A DNA stretch of 64,000 bases from SLNP01 sp964568875. GTDB taxonomy: Bacteria; Bacteroidota; Bacteroidia; Bacteroidales; VadinHA17. Positions 16,184-24,655 of this stretch are shown here, piece by piece (positions within the stretch are counted from its first letter, which is position 1; the number at the start of each line of letters is the position of its first letter). The notes beneath the pieces are model-generated. The model was not told the origin of the DNA. It saw only the letters and a program-made list of their open reading frames with translations, and made no database searches. The stretch is from assembly GCA_964568875.1 (NCBI GenBank), contig CAZMSH010000004.1:1-64000 (forward strand), written 5' to 3'. Both the position numbers and the translations under genes were made by a program.

Positions 16184-18946
16184 TTATTTGAACATTCTCT
16201 GCAACGGGCTGTTGGGTGATCTCATCAGTTCCCTGTCAAGTTCAACGATTTTGAACGGAGCGGGTGATGCAAGCAGTTCTGTGTTATCACCAACCTTTTT
16301 TTCGATTTTCACAAAGTATGTTCCCGGAGTTGCTATTCTTGCAGCTGCACGGAAATTCTGTCTTCCGCCTTCCTGCTGCTCCTGGCCTGGTGTCTGCGGA
16401 GGCTGAATTCTCATATTCCATGCTAATGATCCTACACCTGCTTCAAACGGACGTTCGATAACGTTTACTATATCTCCGGCGGCATTCGTAATTGTGAATA
16501 CCATAACCGCGTCAGCCGGCTCTGTTGTTTGTCTGCCTCTTCTTGCGGGAGCAGGAGGTTCTGCAATATGATACTTTATACTTACTTCCACTGACGGGTT
16601 GGGGGTTCTGAAGTATGCCTCGCCCTGATATGAAAGATTCGATGCCATGCTGAACTGCCATGTATCCTTTATATTGAAGATATGTGCCGCCTTGGTCAGA
16701 TTGCCGGGTGTAATCTCACGAAGATAACTGTAGTCATCCAATACATAGAATCCTCTTCCGAAGGTTGCAATTACAAGATCGTTTTCTCTCCTCTGGATGT
16801 CGAGTTCAGGGACCTGAATTGTTGGAAGACCATTTTTTAACTGTACCCATTTCTTTCCGCCATCTATGGTGACAAACACTCCGTATTCGGTTCCTACAAA
16901 CAGAAGGTCGCTTGATACATGGTCTTCGATAATGGTATATACCGATCCGAGAGGCAGATTTGATGATATTGAGGTCCATGTCTCACCCTTGTCAGTACTC
17001 TTTAGTATGTATGGTGTCCAGTTGCTGTTGTCTTTTCTGCCGTCAAAAGTAGCATAGACAGTGTTGACATCATGGATAGACGGCAATACACATGTTACCA
17101 GTGTCATGAACGGAATGCCCGGGAAGTTGTCAAATTTCTTCCAGTTTTCACCGTCATCTTCTGTCAGCCATATCAGTCCGTCGTCGGTTCCGGCCCACAG
17201 CATTCCCTGCTTGTGCGGCGACTCCTTAAGCGACTTCATGTTCCCGAAAGGAGAGGTCGAAGAATGGAGCGCCACGGCTGTGTTCCTTTCCCATGTCTGA
17301 CCCATCAGAGGCATGGTGTCAACATCAATTTGTCTTGTGAGGTCAGGACTGATAACTGTCCATGAATTACCCTGGTCGGTACTCTTCATGACTACCTGGG
17401 CACCTATATAAAGTGTTTTATTGTCGAAGTTGCTTATGAGGTAGGGAGTATCCCAGTGGAAACGCATTGACATACCCTGAGCTCTTGCCCTTATGCTTGT
17501 TGACCTTTGAAGCAGGTGATCATAACGGGCGTTTCCGCCGTTTTGTGACTCATGGTATGATATTGTTGGATCGACAGGGTCAGGTATTGAAAGGAAACCG
17601 TCACCACCCAGCACATGACTCCAGTCGTCATTTGTAATGTACCGTCTGATTGTTCTCGCAGGCCCCACGTGTGAACCATTATCCTGTGTTCCGCCGTAGA
17701 TCCTGTAGAACGGATAGTTATTGTCGACCCTCACACGGTAGAACTGCATGATTGGGAGGTGAGGATGGAATTTCCATGTTGCACCGGCATCCCAGCTTTC
17801 GTAGAGGCCACCGTCGCAGCCTGCAAGATAATGGTTGTTATTGTTCGGATTGATCCACAGGGCATGGTTGTCGACATGCTTGTTGCGTTCTCCAATCTGC
17901 CTCCATGTAGCTCCTCCGTCGAGAGACCTCATGTTGCTGACATCGAGAGATATAACAAGGTTTTCGTCAACAGGATCGGTAATCAGTCTCTGGTAGTACT
18001 GCGGACTGCTTGAACCCTGGTTGCTCATCTCCTCCCATGTTTCTCCCTTGTCTTTTGAGCGCAGGAATTTTGATCTTCCGGCTGAAGGAGGCAGCTCAAC
18101 CATTGCATAGAGGATGTCGGGATTGGCCTTTGAGAGCGCAATACCAATTCTTCCGATGTTACCTTCTGACGGGAATCCGTTGGTGATCTTTTTCCATGTT
18201 TTGCCCGCATCGGTCGATTTGTAAAGGCCTGATTCCGGTCCTCCGTTGATTTTAGAGTATACTCTTCTCTCACGCTGATGTGCCGAGGCGTAAAGGATAT
18301 CCGGATTTCTTGGGTCCATCTCTACATCATTGATGCCGGTGTATTCACCGATAAACAGGATCTGTTCCCATGTTTTACCACCGTCGGTGGTTTTATAGAG
18401 ACCGCGTTCTCCGCCCGGTCCCCACAGTGGACCATGAGCAGCTACATAAACCACATCGCTGTTGCGCGGGTCTATCTGTATCCTTCCGATATGGGCTGAC
18501 TTTTTCAGACCCATGTTTTCCCAGGTCTTGCCTGCATCGGTGCTCTTGTATATGCCGTCACCAATACCTATGGCACGCTGGCTGTTGTTTTCTCCTGTAC
18601 CCAGCCATACCACATCGGTATTGTTGGGGTCAATAGTGACACATCCCATGGCGTAGACAGGTTTGTCGTCGAACAGGGGTGTGAAAGTGGTACCGGCGTT
18701 TGTTGTCTTCCATAATCCGCCTGATGCAACCGCAATGTACCACTCTGAGAAATTGTCAGGGTTGACCGCTATATCAGCTATCCTGCCTGAATATGAGGCC
18801 GGACCGACAAGCCTGAAGTTAAGCGGACTCAACATCTCTGATGTCAGCGACATTTGTGGTGCTGCCTGTGCAGCCCTCTGGCTGAAAGCAGGAGCCGACA
18901 GCAGGATTGCCAGAAGCACAAGCACCGTAATTCTTAATGTTTTCAT
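16184..18946 (-). CDS. Secreted Asp-box (BNR/sortilin-like) beta-propeller protein
   Basis: The 920-residue protein starts MKTLRITVLVLLAILLSAPA with cleavage near AFSQ, so it is exported. About eleven Asp-box motifs of the form S/T-x-D-x-G-x-T-W (for example STDAGKTW, TTDGGKTW, SKDKGETW, STDQGNSW, TEDDGENW) run from about residue 80 to 750 and indicate one or two beta-propellers, as in VPS10/sortilin domains and BNR repeat proteins. The C-terminal 180 residues look like an immunoglobulin-like domain without a recognised type IX sorting signal. These proteins are often labelled glycosyl hydrolases, but no catalytic residues can be assigned. The ATG at 18946 starts the signal peptide; an upstream ATG would add seven residues. 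Confidence 0.85.
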   Translation of the reverse strand: MKTLRITVLVLLAILLSAPAFSQRAAQAAPQMSLTSEMLSPLNFRLVGPASYSGRIADIAVNPDNFSEWYIAVASGGLWKTTNAGTTFTPLFDDKPVYAMGCVTIDPNNTDVVWLGTGENNSQRAIGIGDGIYKSTDAGKTWENMGLKKSAHIGRIQIDPRNSDVVYVAAHGPLWGPGGERGLYKTTDGGKTWEQILFIGEYTGINDVEMDPRNPDILYASAHQRERRVYSKINGGPESGLYKSTDAGKTWKKITNGFPSEGNIGRIGIALSKANPDILYAMVELPPSAGRSKFLRSKDKGETWEEMSNQGSSSPQYYQRLITDPVDENLVISLDVSNMRSLDGGATWRQIGERNKHVDNHALWINPNNNNHYLAGCDGGLYESWDAGATWKFHPHLPIMQFYRVRVDNNYPFYRIYGGTQDNGSHVGPARTIRRYITNDDWSHVLGGDGFLSIPDPVDPTISYHESQNGGNARYDHLLQRSTSIRARAQGMSMRFHWDTPYLISNFDNKTLYIGAQVVMKSTDQGNSWTVISPDLTRQIDVDTMPLMGQTWERNTAVALHSSTSPFGNMKSLKESPHKQGMLWAGTDDGLIWLTEDDGENWKKFDNFPGIPFMTLVTCVLPSIHDVNTVYATFDGRKDNSNWTPYILKSTDKGETWTSISSNLPLGSVYTIIEDHVSSDLLFVGTEYGVFVTIDGGKKWVQLKNGLPTIQVPELDIQRRENDLVIATFGRGFYVLDDYSYLREITPGNLTKAAHIFNIKDTWQFSMASNLSYQGEAYFRTPNPSVEVSIKYHIAEPPAPARRGRQTTEPADAVMVFTITNAAGDIVNVIERPFEAGVGSLAWNMRIQPPQTPGQEQQEGGRQNFRAAARIATPGTYFVKIEKKVGDNTELLASPAPFKIVELDRELMRSPNSPLQRMFK

Positions 18947-19116
18947 AGAATCAAGTATTAGTTTCAAGGGTTAAATATTAGATAATTCTTCCCGGTAAAT
19001 CTAAACATTTCTGAGAATCTGAACATCACCCGGCATATTGTTAAAAAACACATTTACAGCTGCTGAACTTTTTGCCTTATCAATTGTCTTATTTTTAACC
19101 AATAAAAGTCTTGGCC

Positions 19117-20046
19117 ATGAAGACATTAATATTAACCATAATAATTATAACATCAGCAGTTATGAAATCAGGATCATCAGATCAGCAGAGGCCTACATTC
19201 CGTCAGTTAACACCAGATGAGGCATTCGTTATTCTTCAGAAAGGAACAGAGAGGCCCTGGACGGGCAGGTATACAAACCATAAGGAGGCCGGAACTTATC
19301 TTTGTAAGCATTGCGGATCAGCACTCTACAAATCTGCCGATAAATTTGACTCCAACTGTGGCTGGCCATCTTTCGACGATGAGATTGAAAATGCTGTTAT
19401 CAGGTATCCTGACGCTGACGGTGTAAGGACAGAGATAGTCTGTGCCAACTGTAAGGGCCATCTGGGTCATGTCTTTCAGGGTGAGGGGTTTACCTCGAAG
19501 AATATAAGACATTGCGTTAATTCCATATCTCTTGACTTTGTACCGGCAGAGCTGGAAAAAGGTGTTTATCATACTGCTATCTTTGCCGGAGGCTGTTTCT
19601 GGGGTGTTGAATACTATCTACAGCAGGAGCCGGGCGTCTATGCAGTCATTTCGGGTTATATAGGCGGACATGTGAAGAATCCGTCCTATAAGGAAGTATG
19701 TACAGGAACCACGGGGCATGCGGAGGCTGTTAGGGTCATTTACGATCCGGAGAAAACCAGCTATGAAAAACTGGTAAAAATGTTCCTTGAGATCCATGAT
19801 CCTACCCAGGTTGACAGGCAGGGACCCGATATCGGTAACCAGTACCGCTCTGAAATATTTTACCTTAACCAGGAACAAAAAGTCATTGCTGCCAAATACC
19901 TCGATATACTCAGGGACAAGGGGTATAAGGTTGCCACCAGACTGACCCAGGCATCGGAGTTTTATGATGCCGAAGATTATCATCAGGATTATTACTTCAA
20001 CACCGGTAAGGAGCCTTATTGTCACGGGTATACGAAGAGGTTTTAG
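19117..20046 (+). CDS. msrBA: Exported MsrB-MsrA fusion, methionine sulfoxide reductase
   Basis: The 309-residue protein repairs oxidised methionine in proteins. An N-terminal hydrophobic segment (MKTLILTIIIITSAVMKSG) suggests export to the periplasm. MsrB comes first (about 25-150) with zinc cysteines in CKHCG and CANCKG and the catalytic RHCVNSISLDF. MsrA follows (about 153-305) with the catalytic GGCFWGVEYY and GTTGHAEAV. Together they reduce both the R and S sulfoxides. The order B then A is the reverse of the A-B fusion in Neisseria. I chose the ATG at 19117 because it directly begins the signal peptide. Confidence 0.93.
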   Translation: MKTLILTIIIITSAVMKSGSSDQQRPTFRQLTPDEAFVILQKGTERPWTGRYTNHKEAGTYLCKHCGSALYKSADKFDSNCGWPSFDDEIENAVIRYPDADGVRTEIVCANCKGHLGHVFQGEGFTSKNIRHCVNSISLDFVPAELEKGVYHTAIFAGGCFWGVEYYLQQEPGVYAVISGYIGGHVKNPSYKEVCTGTTGHAEAVRVIYDPEKTSYEKLVKMFLEIHDPTQVDRQGPDIGNQYRSEIFYLNQEQKVIAAKYLDILRDKGYKVATRLTQASEFYDAEDYHQDYYFNTGKEPYCHGYTKRF

Positions 20047-20047
20047 G

Positions 20048-20126
20048 TATCAGGTGTCGGGTGTGCTCCCATTCGGTCGCGAGCTCGCCCGGCAAGCCGG
20101 TCTCGGTTCAGGTGTCAGGTGTCAAT
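20048..20126 (+). repeat. Heptad-flanked intergenic repeat, copy A
   Basis: Starting one base after the msrBA stop codon, the heptads TATCAGG and TGTCGGG lead into a core (20062-20105) containing TGTGCTCCC, ATTCGGTCGC and the palindrome GCGAGCTCGC. The heptads GTTCAGG, TGTCAGG and the variant TGTCAAT follow. The core reappears inverted at 32403-32454 and partly at 21012-21037. No coding potential is seen. Confidence 0.8.
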
Positions 20127-20193
20127 AGATGTTACAGGGCTCATAATTGCATTTGTTGTTGATAAGTGACTAAAACGGCTGTGGTGAATTTCG

Positions 20194-20201
20194 TATATTT
20201 G
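20194..20201 (+). promoter_or_regulatory. -7 box for the nitroreductase gene
   Basis: TATATTTG matches TAnnTTTG exactly, 29 bases before the chosen ATG. No TTTG is found at the usual distance upstream, so the -33 part is weak. Its position argues against translation starting at the GTG at 20201. Confidence 0.45.
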
Positions 20202-20230
20202 TGCCGTCAGAAATCAATCTGAAATTAATT

Positions 20231-20983
20231 ATGAAAGAGACTCTGTTGACACGTAAGACAATCAGAAAATATTCCGGACGTGAGGTTACCGATTCTGACC
20301 TCAACGATATACTTGAGGCGGCGATACGTACCTCAACTACCGGTAATATGCAGGTTTACAGCATTATAGTCACCCGCGATGCTGTTATGAAGGAGAAGCT
20401 TGCTCCTGCCCACTTTAACCAGAAAATGGTTACAGAGGCTCCTGTAATGCTAACCTTCTGTGCCGATTTCAACAGGTTTAACAAGTGGTGCCGGCAGAGA
20501 GATGCCGAACCGGGCTATGACAACTTCCTTTCATTTATGACGGCTGCAATAGACGCATTAATTGCTGCACAGACTGCCTGCATAGCAGCTGAGGAGAAGG
20601 GAATGGGTATCTGTTACCTGGGCACCACAACATATATGGCAGGCATAATAATTGAACTTCTTGAACTTCCAACGGGAGTGGTTCCGGTAACCGCAATCAC
20701 CCTTGGATGGCCGGCTGAAGATCCGCCTCAGGTTGACAGACTGCCCCTGAGTGCGGTTGTTCATACCGAAACATATCACGATTATTCAGCCGGGGACATT
20801 GACGAGCTTTATGCTGAGAAGGAGAAGCGTGAGGACTCTCTCCAGTTTATCGCAGAAAACAGCAAGAAAACCCTTGCCCAGGTATTCACTGATGTAAGGT
20901 ATAAGAAGGCCGACAATATACATTTCTCAAAAGCTTTCCTGGAGGTTCTTAAAAAGCAGGGATTTATGGAGCAGGATATCTGA
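20231..20983 (+). CDS. Nitroreductase-family flavoprotein
   Basis: The 250-residue protein belongs to the FMN-dependent nitroreductase family: TRKTIRKYSGREVTDSDLNDIL with the phosphate-binding Arg cluster, AAIRTSTTGNMQ, and a second half with AEEKGMGICYLGTT and TAITLGWPAEDPP. These enzymes use NAD(P)H to reduce nitro compounds, quinones or flavins; the substrate cannot be told. The length is like NfsA-type proteins. The ATG at 20231 gives a family-like N-terminus; the GTG at 20201 lies inside the likely promoter. Heptad repeats flank the gene on both sides. Confidence 0.85.
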   Translation: MKETLLTRKTIRKYSGREVTDSDLNDILEAAIRTSTTGNMQVYSIIVTRDAVMKEKLAPAHFNQKMVTEAPVMLTFCADFNRFNKWCRQRDAEPGYDNFLSFMTAAIDALIAAQTACIAAEEKGMGICYLGTTTYMAGIIIELLELPTGVVPVTAITLGWPAEDPPQVDRLPLSAVVHTETYHDYSAGDIDELYAEKEKREDSLQFIAENSKKTLAQVFTDVRYKKADNIHFSKAFLEVLKKQGFMEQDI

Positions 20984-21037
20984 GATCAGATATCAGATAT
21001 CAGATATCAGATTGCTCCCGCTGGTCGCGAGCTCGCC
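20984..21037 (+). repeat. Heptad-flanked intergenic repeat, copy B
   Basis: Immediately after the nitroreductase stop, GATCAGA and three TATCAGA heptads (20984-21011) join TTGCTCCC and GGTCGCGAGCTCGCC, a shortened form of the core of copy A with the same heptad-to-core junction. The sequence after 21037 no longer matches. Confidence 0.75.
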
Positions 21038-21095
21038 TACGGAATGGCGGCGACGCACCCCCCTCAATTGCCTCACAGGCGAATCGAAGCCTGGT

Positions 21096-21121
21096 CCCGT
21101 ACCAATGGTCGGCAATACGGG
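21096..21121 (-). terminator. Possible terminator of the Ldh_2-type gene
   Basis: CCCGTA and TACGGG pair around 14 bases just beyond the minus-strand stop at 21123; the inner ACCAATGGT could also pair. No T-tract is visible, so this is a weak candidate. Confidence 0.3.
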
Positions 21122-21122
21122 G

Positions 21123-22199
21123 TTAGTTAAAGTTAACTGACAGTGCGTCAGCGATTGCTTTCAGATCATCTCTTACAGCAGGCACCAGGGTGATTCCATG
21201 TTTTATGTTACGTTCCTCGGCTTCCCGTTCTATATCTCCCGGTATAAGAACCTTTTCCTGTCCCTCTGCCGGTTTGGCTGCACGGAATGTCTCTATCCAC
21301 CTGTCCATTGCAGCCTTGAATTCAGATGCATCACGGAAGGCATCTATTCTCATGGCTCCGAAGAAATGTCCGGTTCCTTCACCGACCTTTTCTTCAAGGA
21401 GGGGCAGGTACGCCACGCTGGGAGGCACAAAAGGTCCGAAATTGGCTCCGCTGAAAACTGCCGAGAAGATATCAACCATGGCTGAGAGGCAGTAGCCTTT
21501 ATGACTCCCGTGCAGCCTGTCTCCTCCGAGGGTCAGCATAGACCCTCCTGATTTCAGGATAGAGGGATCATCACTGGGATACCCTTTGGAGTCCTGTACA
21601 AATCCTAAAGCTACCTTTTCTCCCTTCTTTTCTGCCACGGCCAGCTTACCCCTCGCGATGGGGGTGGTGGCGAAGTCAGCAACGAAAGGAGGCTGTCTGT
21701 CTGCCGGAACAGCTACTGCAATGGGGTTGGTGCCCATCATCGGCGAGACCGAGAAGGTAGGGGCCACCAGCGGGTTGGCATTTGTAAGGCATATGCCAAC
21801 CATATCGTTTTCCAGAGCCATCATTGCGTAATAACCTGCTATACCGTAATGATTTGAGTTTCGTGTGGCTACCCAGCCTGTTCCTGTCGAGGCAGCCTTT
21901 TCAATGGCCAGCTGCATTGAGAACCGGGCCGGAACCATTCCTACAGCCATATCGCCGTCAACTACCGCTGTTGAGGGAGTCTCATGAACGACCCTGATAC
22001 CGGGTTTGGTTTTTATTCTTCCCTTCTGCCATAGCTGGTAGTAATCCTTCATCCTGATCATCCCGTGGGAAGGTATGTCTCTCAGTTCGGCAGCAAGGAA
22101 TACATCGGCTATGGTAGTTGCATGGTCGCTGCTGCAACCCATCTTCATGAATACTTCGCGCGTAAAATCAAACAGGTACTGGTAGCTGTATTTTTCCAT
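21123..22199 (-). CDS. Ldh_2-family (malate/L-lactate-type) NAD(P)-dependent dehydrogenase
   Basis: The 358-residue protein belongs to the Ldh_2 family (YlbC/YiaK/MdhA-type), which is unrelated in fold to classical lactate dehydrogenases and oxidises or reduces 2-hydroxy/2-keto acids. Family features are LRDIPSHGMIRMKDYY with the catalytic His, the NSNHYGIAGYYA segment, GTNPIAVAVPA and GSHKGYCLSAMVDI. The exact substrate (malate, ureidoglycolate, a keto sugar acid or other) cannot be told. It follows the SDR gene by 78 bases, a gap that includes G-rich heptads, and may share its transcript. Confidence 0.85.
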   Translation of the reverse strand: MEKYSYQYLFDFTREVFMKMGCSSDHATTIADVFLAAELRDIPSHGMIRMKDYYQLWQKGRIKTKPGIRVVHETPSTAVVDGDMAVGMVPARFSMQLAIEKAASTGTGWVATRNSNHYGIAGYYAMMALENDMVGICLTNANPLVAPTFSVSPMMGTNPIAVAVPADRQPPFVADFATTPIARGKLAVAEKKGEKVALGFVQDSKGYPSDDPSILKSGGSMLTLGGDRLHGSHKGYCLSAMVDIFSAVFSGANFGPFVPPSVAYLPLLEEKVGEGTGHFFGAMRIDAFRDASEFKAAMDRWIETFRAAKPAEGQEKVLIPGDIEREAEERNIKHGITLVPAVRDDLKAIADALSVNFN

Positions 22200-22250
22200 G
22201 GCTTTTATCTGACTATTTTTTTATTCGGTTTTACTCAATTTGTTATCGGC

Positions 22251-22277
22251 CACCGCAACCCGCACCCCGCACCCCTC
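22251..22277 (-). repeat. Short heptad array E after the SDR gene
   Basis: Read on the minus strand, sequence right after the SDR stop codon contains TGCGGGG, TGCGGGT and TGCGGTG in 7-base phase. This G-rich variant has the same period and the same stop-adjacent position as the other heptad loci. There is no core. Confidence 0.5.
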
Positions 22278-23045
22278 TCACCCCTTTACCTCCCTGTTCA
22301 CAATTGTGGCAGATGCCTGGGCTGTGGGCATTACCAGTACGTCATTGATGTTCACGTGCGGAGGCAGGCTTGCACAATAGTATACTACATCTGCAATATC
22401 ATCACCTGAGAGAGGTTTCATGCCTATGTAGGGTGTTTCAGCCTTTGCTGCATCTCCTTTGAAACGCACCGTAGAGAACTCGGTTTCAACCAATCCGGGA
22501 GCAACATTGGTAACCTTTATATTATGCTTCAAAAGGTCTATGCGCATAGATTTTGACAATGCATCAACGGCATGTTTAGTGGCACAGTAGACATTTCCGT
22601 TTTCATAAACCTCCTTACCGGCTATCGATCCTATATTAATAATATGTCCGTTGCCCCTGGCGATCATCAGCGGCACCACCGCCCTTGTGAGCCACAGTAA
22701 TCCCTTTATATTGGTGTCGATCATTCTCTCCCAGTCATCGTGGTCTCCCTTGTCAATATGCTCAAGTCCGACGGCCAGACCGGCGTTGTTTACCAGCAGA
22801 TCAATATTTCTCCATTCCCCTGAAAGTGAAGCGACAGCCTTTTCCACCTCATCCCTGTTCCTGACATCGAACGGAAGCGACAGCACCCCTGTACCACCGG
22901 CCTCCAGCTCGCCCTGCAGTTCAGTGAGTCTTTCCGCACGCCTGCCGTTTATGATAACATTCCAGCCCTCAGAGGCGAACCTCAGCGCCGCAGCTCTTCC
23001 GATGCCTGAGGTGGCACCTGAAACAAACAGAGTTTTCCTGGTCAT
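22278..23045 (-). CDS. Short-chain dehydrogenase/reductase
   Basis: The 255-residue classical SDR has the nucleotide motif SGATSGIGRA near residue 8, LVNNAGLAVG, the catalytic Ser in IGSIAG and YCATKHAV with catalytic Tyr and Lys. The N-terminal NGRR segment suggests preference for NADP(H). It resembles the YdfG-type group, which oxidises 3-hydroxy acids such as serine or malonic semialdehyde precursors, but the substrate is not certain. MTRKTLFVSGATSGIG is the normal start (ATG at 23045); the open frame continues 54 bases further without a family match. Confidence 0.88.
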   Translation of the reverse strand: MTRKTLFVSGATSGIGRAAALRFASEGWNVIINGRRAERLTELQGELEAGGTGVLSLPFDVRNRDEVEKAVASLSGEWRNIDLLVNNAGLAVGLEHIDKGDHDDWERMIDTNIKGLLWLTRAVVPLMIARGNGHIINIGSIAGKEVYENGNVYCATKHAVDALSKSMRIDLLKHNIKVTNVAPGLVETEFSTVRFKGDAAKAETPYIGMKPLSGDDIADVVYYCASLPPHVNINDVLVMPTAQASATIVNREVKG

Positions 23046-23148
23046 ACACAAAAAGTTTTTTTCAGTCCAAAAATAACCAACTTCCCCTAATCTCGGCATA
23101 ACTGTTACGTCTCATTTTGTTTCAGAACCTATTTACCGTATAACTGCT

Positions 23149-23156
23149 TATATTTG
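23149..23156 (+). promoter_or_regulatory. -7 box for ubiE-porT-FAD operon
   Basis: TATATTTG matches TAnnTTTG and lies 21 bases before the ATG at 23178. The nearest TTTG (23116-23119) is too far away, so the -33 element is not clear. Confidence 0.45.
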
Positions 23157-23177
23157 TCGTCTTGATTTAACAACTGA

Positions 23178-23903
23178 ATGCAGACCGCCCGAAAGAGAGA
23201 AGAAATATCGGAAATGTTCGACCGCATAGCGTGGCGGTACGATTTTCTCAATCATTTTCTTTCGCTGGGAACCGATATCTGGTGGAGAAGGAGAGCCGTT
23301 GCCGCGATAGGAAGAATGAAGAAACCGGAGCGTATTCTCGATGTTGCAACAGGAACAGCCGACCTTGCCATAGCAGCCCTGAGGCTCGGGGAGGTTAAGG
23401 TTACAGGCGTTGACATATCGCAGAAAATGCTGCTCGAGGGCAGAAAGAAGATAGAAAGGAAGGGACTCACAGACAGGATAGAACTTGTAGCAGCCGCCTC
23501 GGAAGAGCTACCCTTTCCCGATGCTACCTTTGACGTTGCCATGTCGGCATTCGGCGTGAGGAATTTTGCTGACACTGCCACCGGCCTTTCTGAGATGTAC
23601 AGGGTACTCTCAGATGGCGGAGTTATAATGGTTCTGGAGTTTTCAAAGCCTGCGAGGTTCCCGCTCAGACAGATTTACGGATTCTATTTCAAGAGGTTGC
23701 TGCCTCTGCTGGGACGACTTTTCTCGCGTGACAGTTCGGCCTATACCTACCTTCCCGACTCTGTAGGTTCCTTCCCCGAAGGGGAGGCGTTCCTGAGCCT
23801 TCTCGGTGCAGCCGGCTTTGGTTCCACCGAAATGAAAAGACTCAGCGGTGGCATTGCAACGATATATACCGGCATTAAGGCAACAATTACAATAAACAGT
23901 TAA
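23178..23903 (+). CDS. ubiE: Demethylmenaquinone C-methyltransferase UbiE/MenG
   Basis: The 241-residue SAM-dependent methyltransferase makes menaquinone from demethylmenaquinone. It shows the UbiE signatures FDRIAWRYDFLNHFLSLGTDIWWRR near the start, the SAM site ILDVATGTADLAIAAL, VTGVDISQKML, and RVLSDGGVIMVLEFSKP. The length is normal. A Bacteroidota would use it for menaquinone, so menG is an equally valid name. It starts an operon with the porT-like gene 35 bases downstream. Confidence 0.93.
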   Translation: MQTARKREEISEMFDRIAWRYDFLNHFLSLGTDIWWRRRAVAAIGRMKKPERILDVATGTADLAIAALRLGEVKVTGVDISQKMLLEGRKKIERKGLTDRIELVAAASEELPFPDATFDVAMSAFGVRNFADTATGLSEMYRVLSDGGVIMVLEFSKPARFPLRQIYGFYFKRLLPLLGRLFSRDSSAYTYLPDSVGSFPEGEAFLSLLGAAGFGSTEMKRLSGGIATIYTGIKATITINS

Positions 23904-23938
23904 ATTTGAAGTTTATTATTTTCAGGAAAAACTCTTAA

Positions 23939-24649
23939 ATGAGATCAGGATACAAGATATTTACGGCTATTCTTTTGCTGCTTCCGCTGGCGGCATATTC
24001 ACAGAGACAGAAGGTGAAGAATGATTCGTGGTATGATGAAAAATTGTTTCACTTCGGATTTTGTGTCGGGTTCAATGCAATGGATTTCAGGGTAACGCCT
24101 TCACAGAGCGCCTTTGCTGCCGATTCGTTGTTTCCGGAGGTCACAAATCTCTATCCCGGGTTGAATATCCAGGTTGTAACAGATTACCACCCTGTGCCGT
24201 ATCTCGATATCAGGTTTCTGCCAGGCGTTTCATTCGGTCAGAGGAAACTGATATTCTACAGGGATGGCACTGTTTACAATGACGGACAGAGTATTGAATC
24301 GTCGTTTCTGGAGTTTCCGCTGCTGGTAAAGTATAAGGGTACGAGGCTCAACAATGTGCGTCCGTATGTTGTGGGCGGACTCAATTACCGTCATGACCTG
24401 GCGGGCAAGAAGGAGTTTGACGAGGATAAGCCTGTTTACCTTCGCCTCAGGAGATCGGACCTTTACTACGAAGTGGGTGCCGGCTTTGACTTCTACCTTA
24501 CATTTTTCAAGCTTACCATAGAGGCCCGCATGTCGAACGGCCTGAGAAACGTGCTGGTAAATGATCCTGCACCCGGGCATCCTCAGTATGTGAATGCAAT
24601 TGATAAGATAAGGTCCCAGATATGGGTTCTTGCATTCTATTTTGAGTGA
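23939..24649 (+). CDS. porT: PorT-family outer-membrane protein (type IX secretion assembly)
   Basis: The 236-residue protein has a signal peptide (MRSGYKIFTAILLLLPLAAYS) and then beta-strand-rich sequence with GFNAMDFRV, YPGLNIQVVTDYHPVPYLDIRF-like and LEFPLLVKYKG segments typical of PorT and related outer-membrane beta-barrels. It ends in aromatic FYFE, as barrels do. In Porphyromonas and Flavobacterium, PorT/SprT is needed for type IX secretion and gliding. No other type IX genes are in this window. Placement after ubiE resembles the order in other Bacteroidota, which supports the porT call over a generic barrel. Confidence 0.8.
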   Translation: MRSGYKIFTAILLLLPLAAYSQRQKVKNDSWYDEKLFHFGFCVGFNAMDFRVTPSQSAFAADSLFPEVTNLYPGLNIQVVTDYHPVPYLDIRFLPGVSFGQRKLIFYRDGTVYNDGQSIESSFLEFPLLVKYKGTRLNNVRPYVVGGLNYRHDLAGKKEFDEDKPVYLRLRRSDLYYEVGAGFDFYLTFFKLTIEARMSNGLRNVLVNDPAPGHPQYVNAIDKIRSQIWVLAFYFE

Positions 24650-24655
24650 CACGAC

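Noticed and set aside
20154..20162. TTG-rich stretch upstream of the nitroreductase as a -33 box.
   Set aside because: The TTTG there lies about 38 bases before the -7 box, far from the usual 19.
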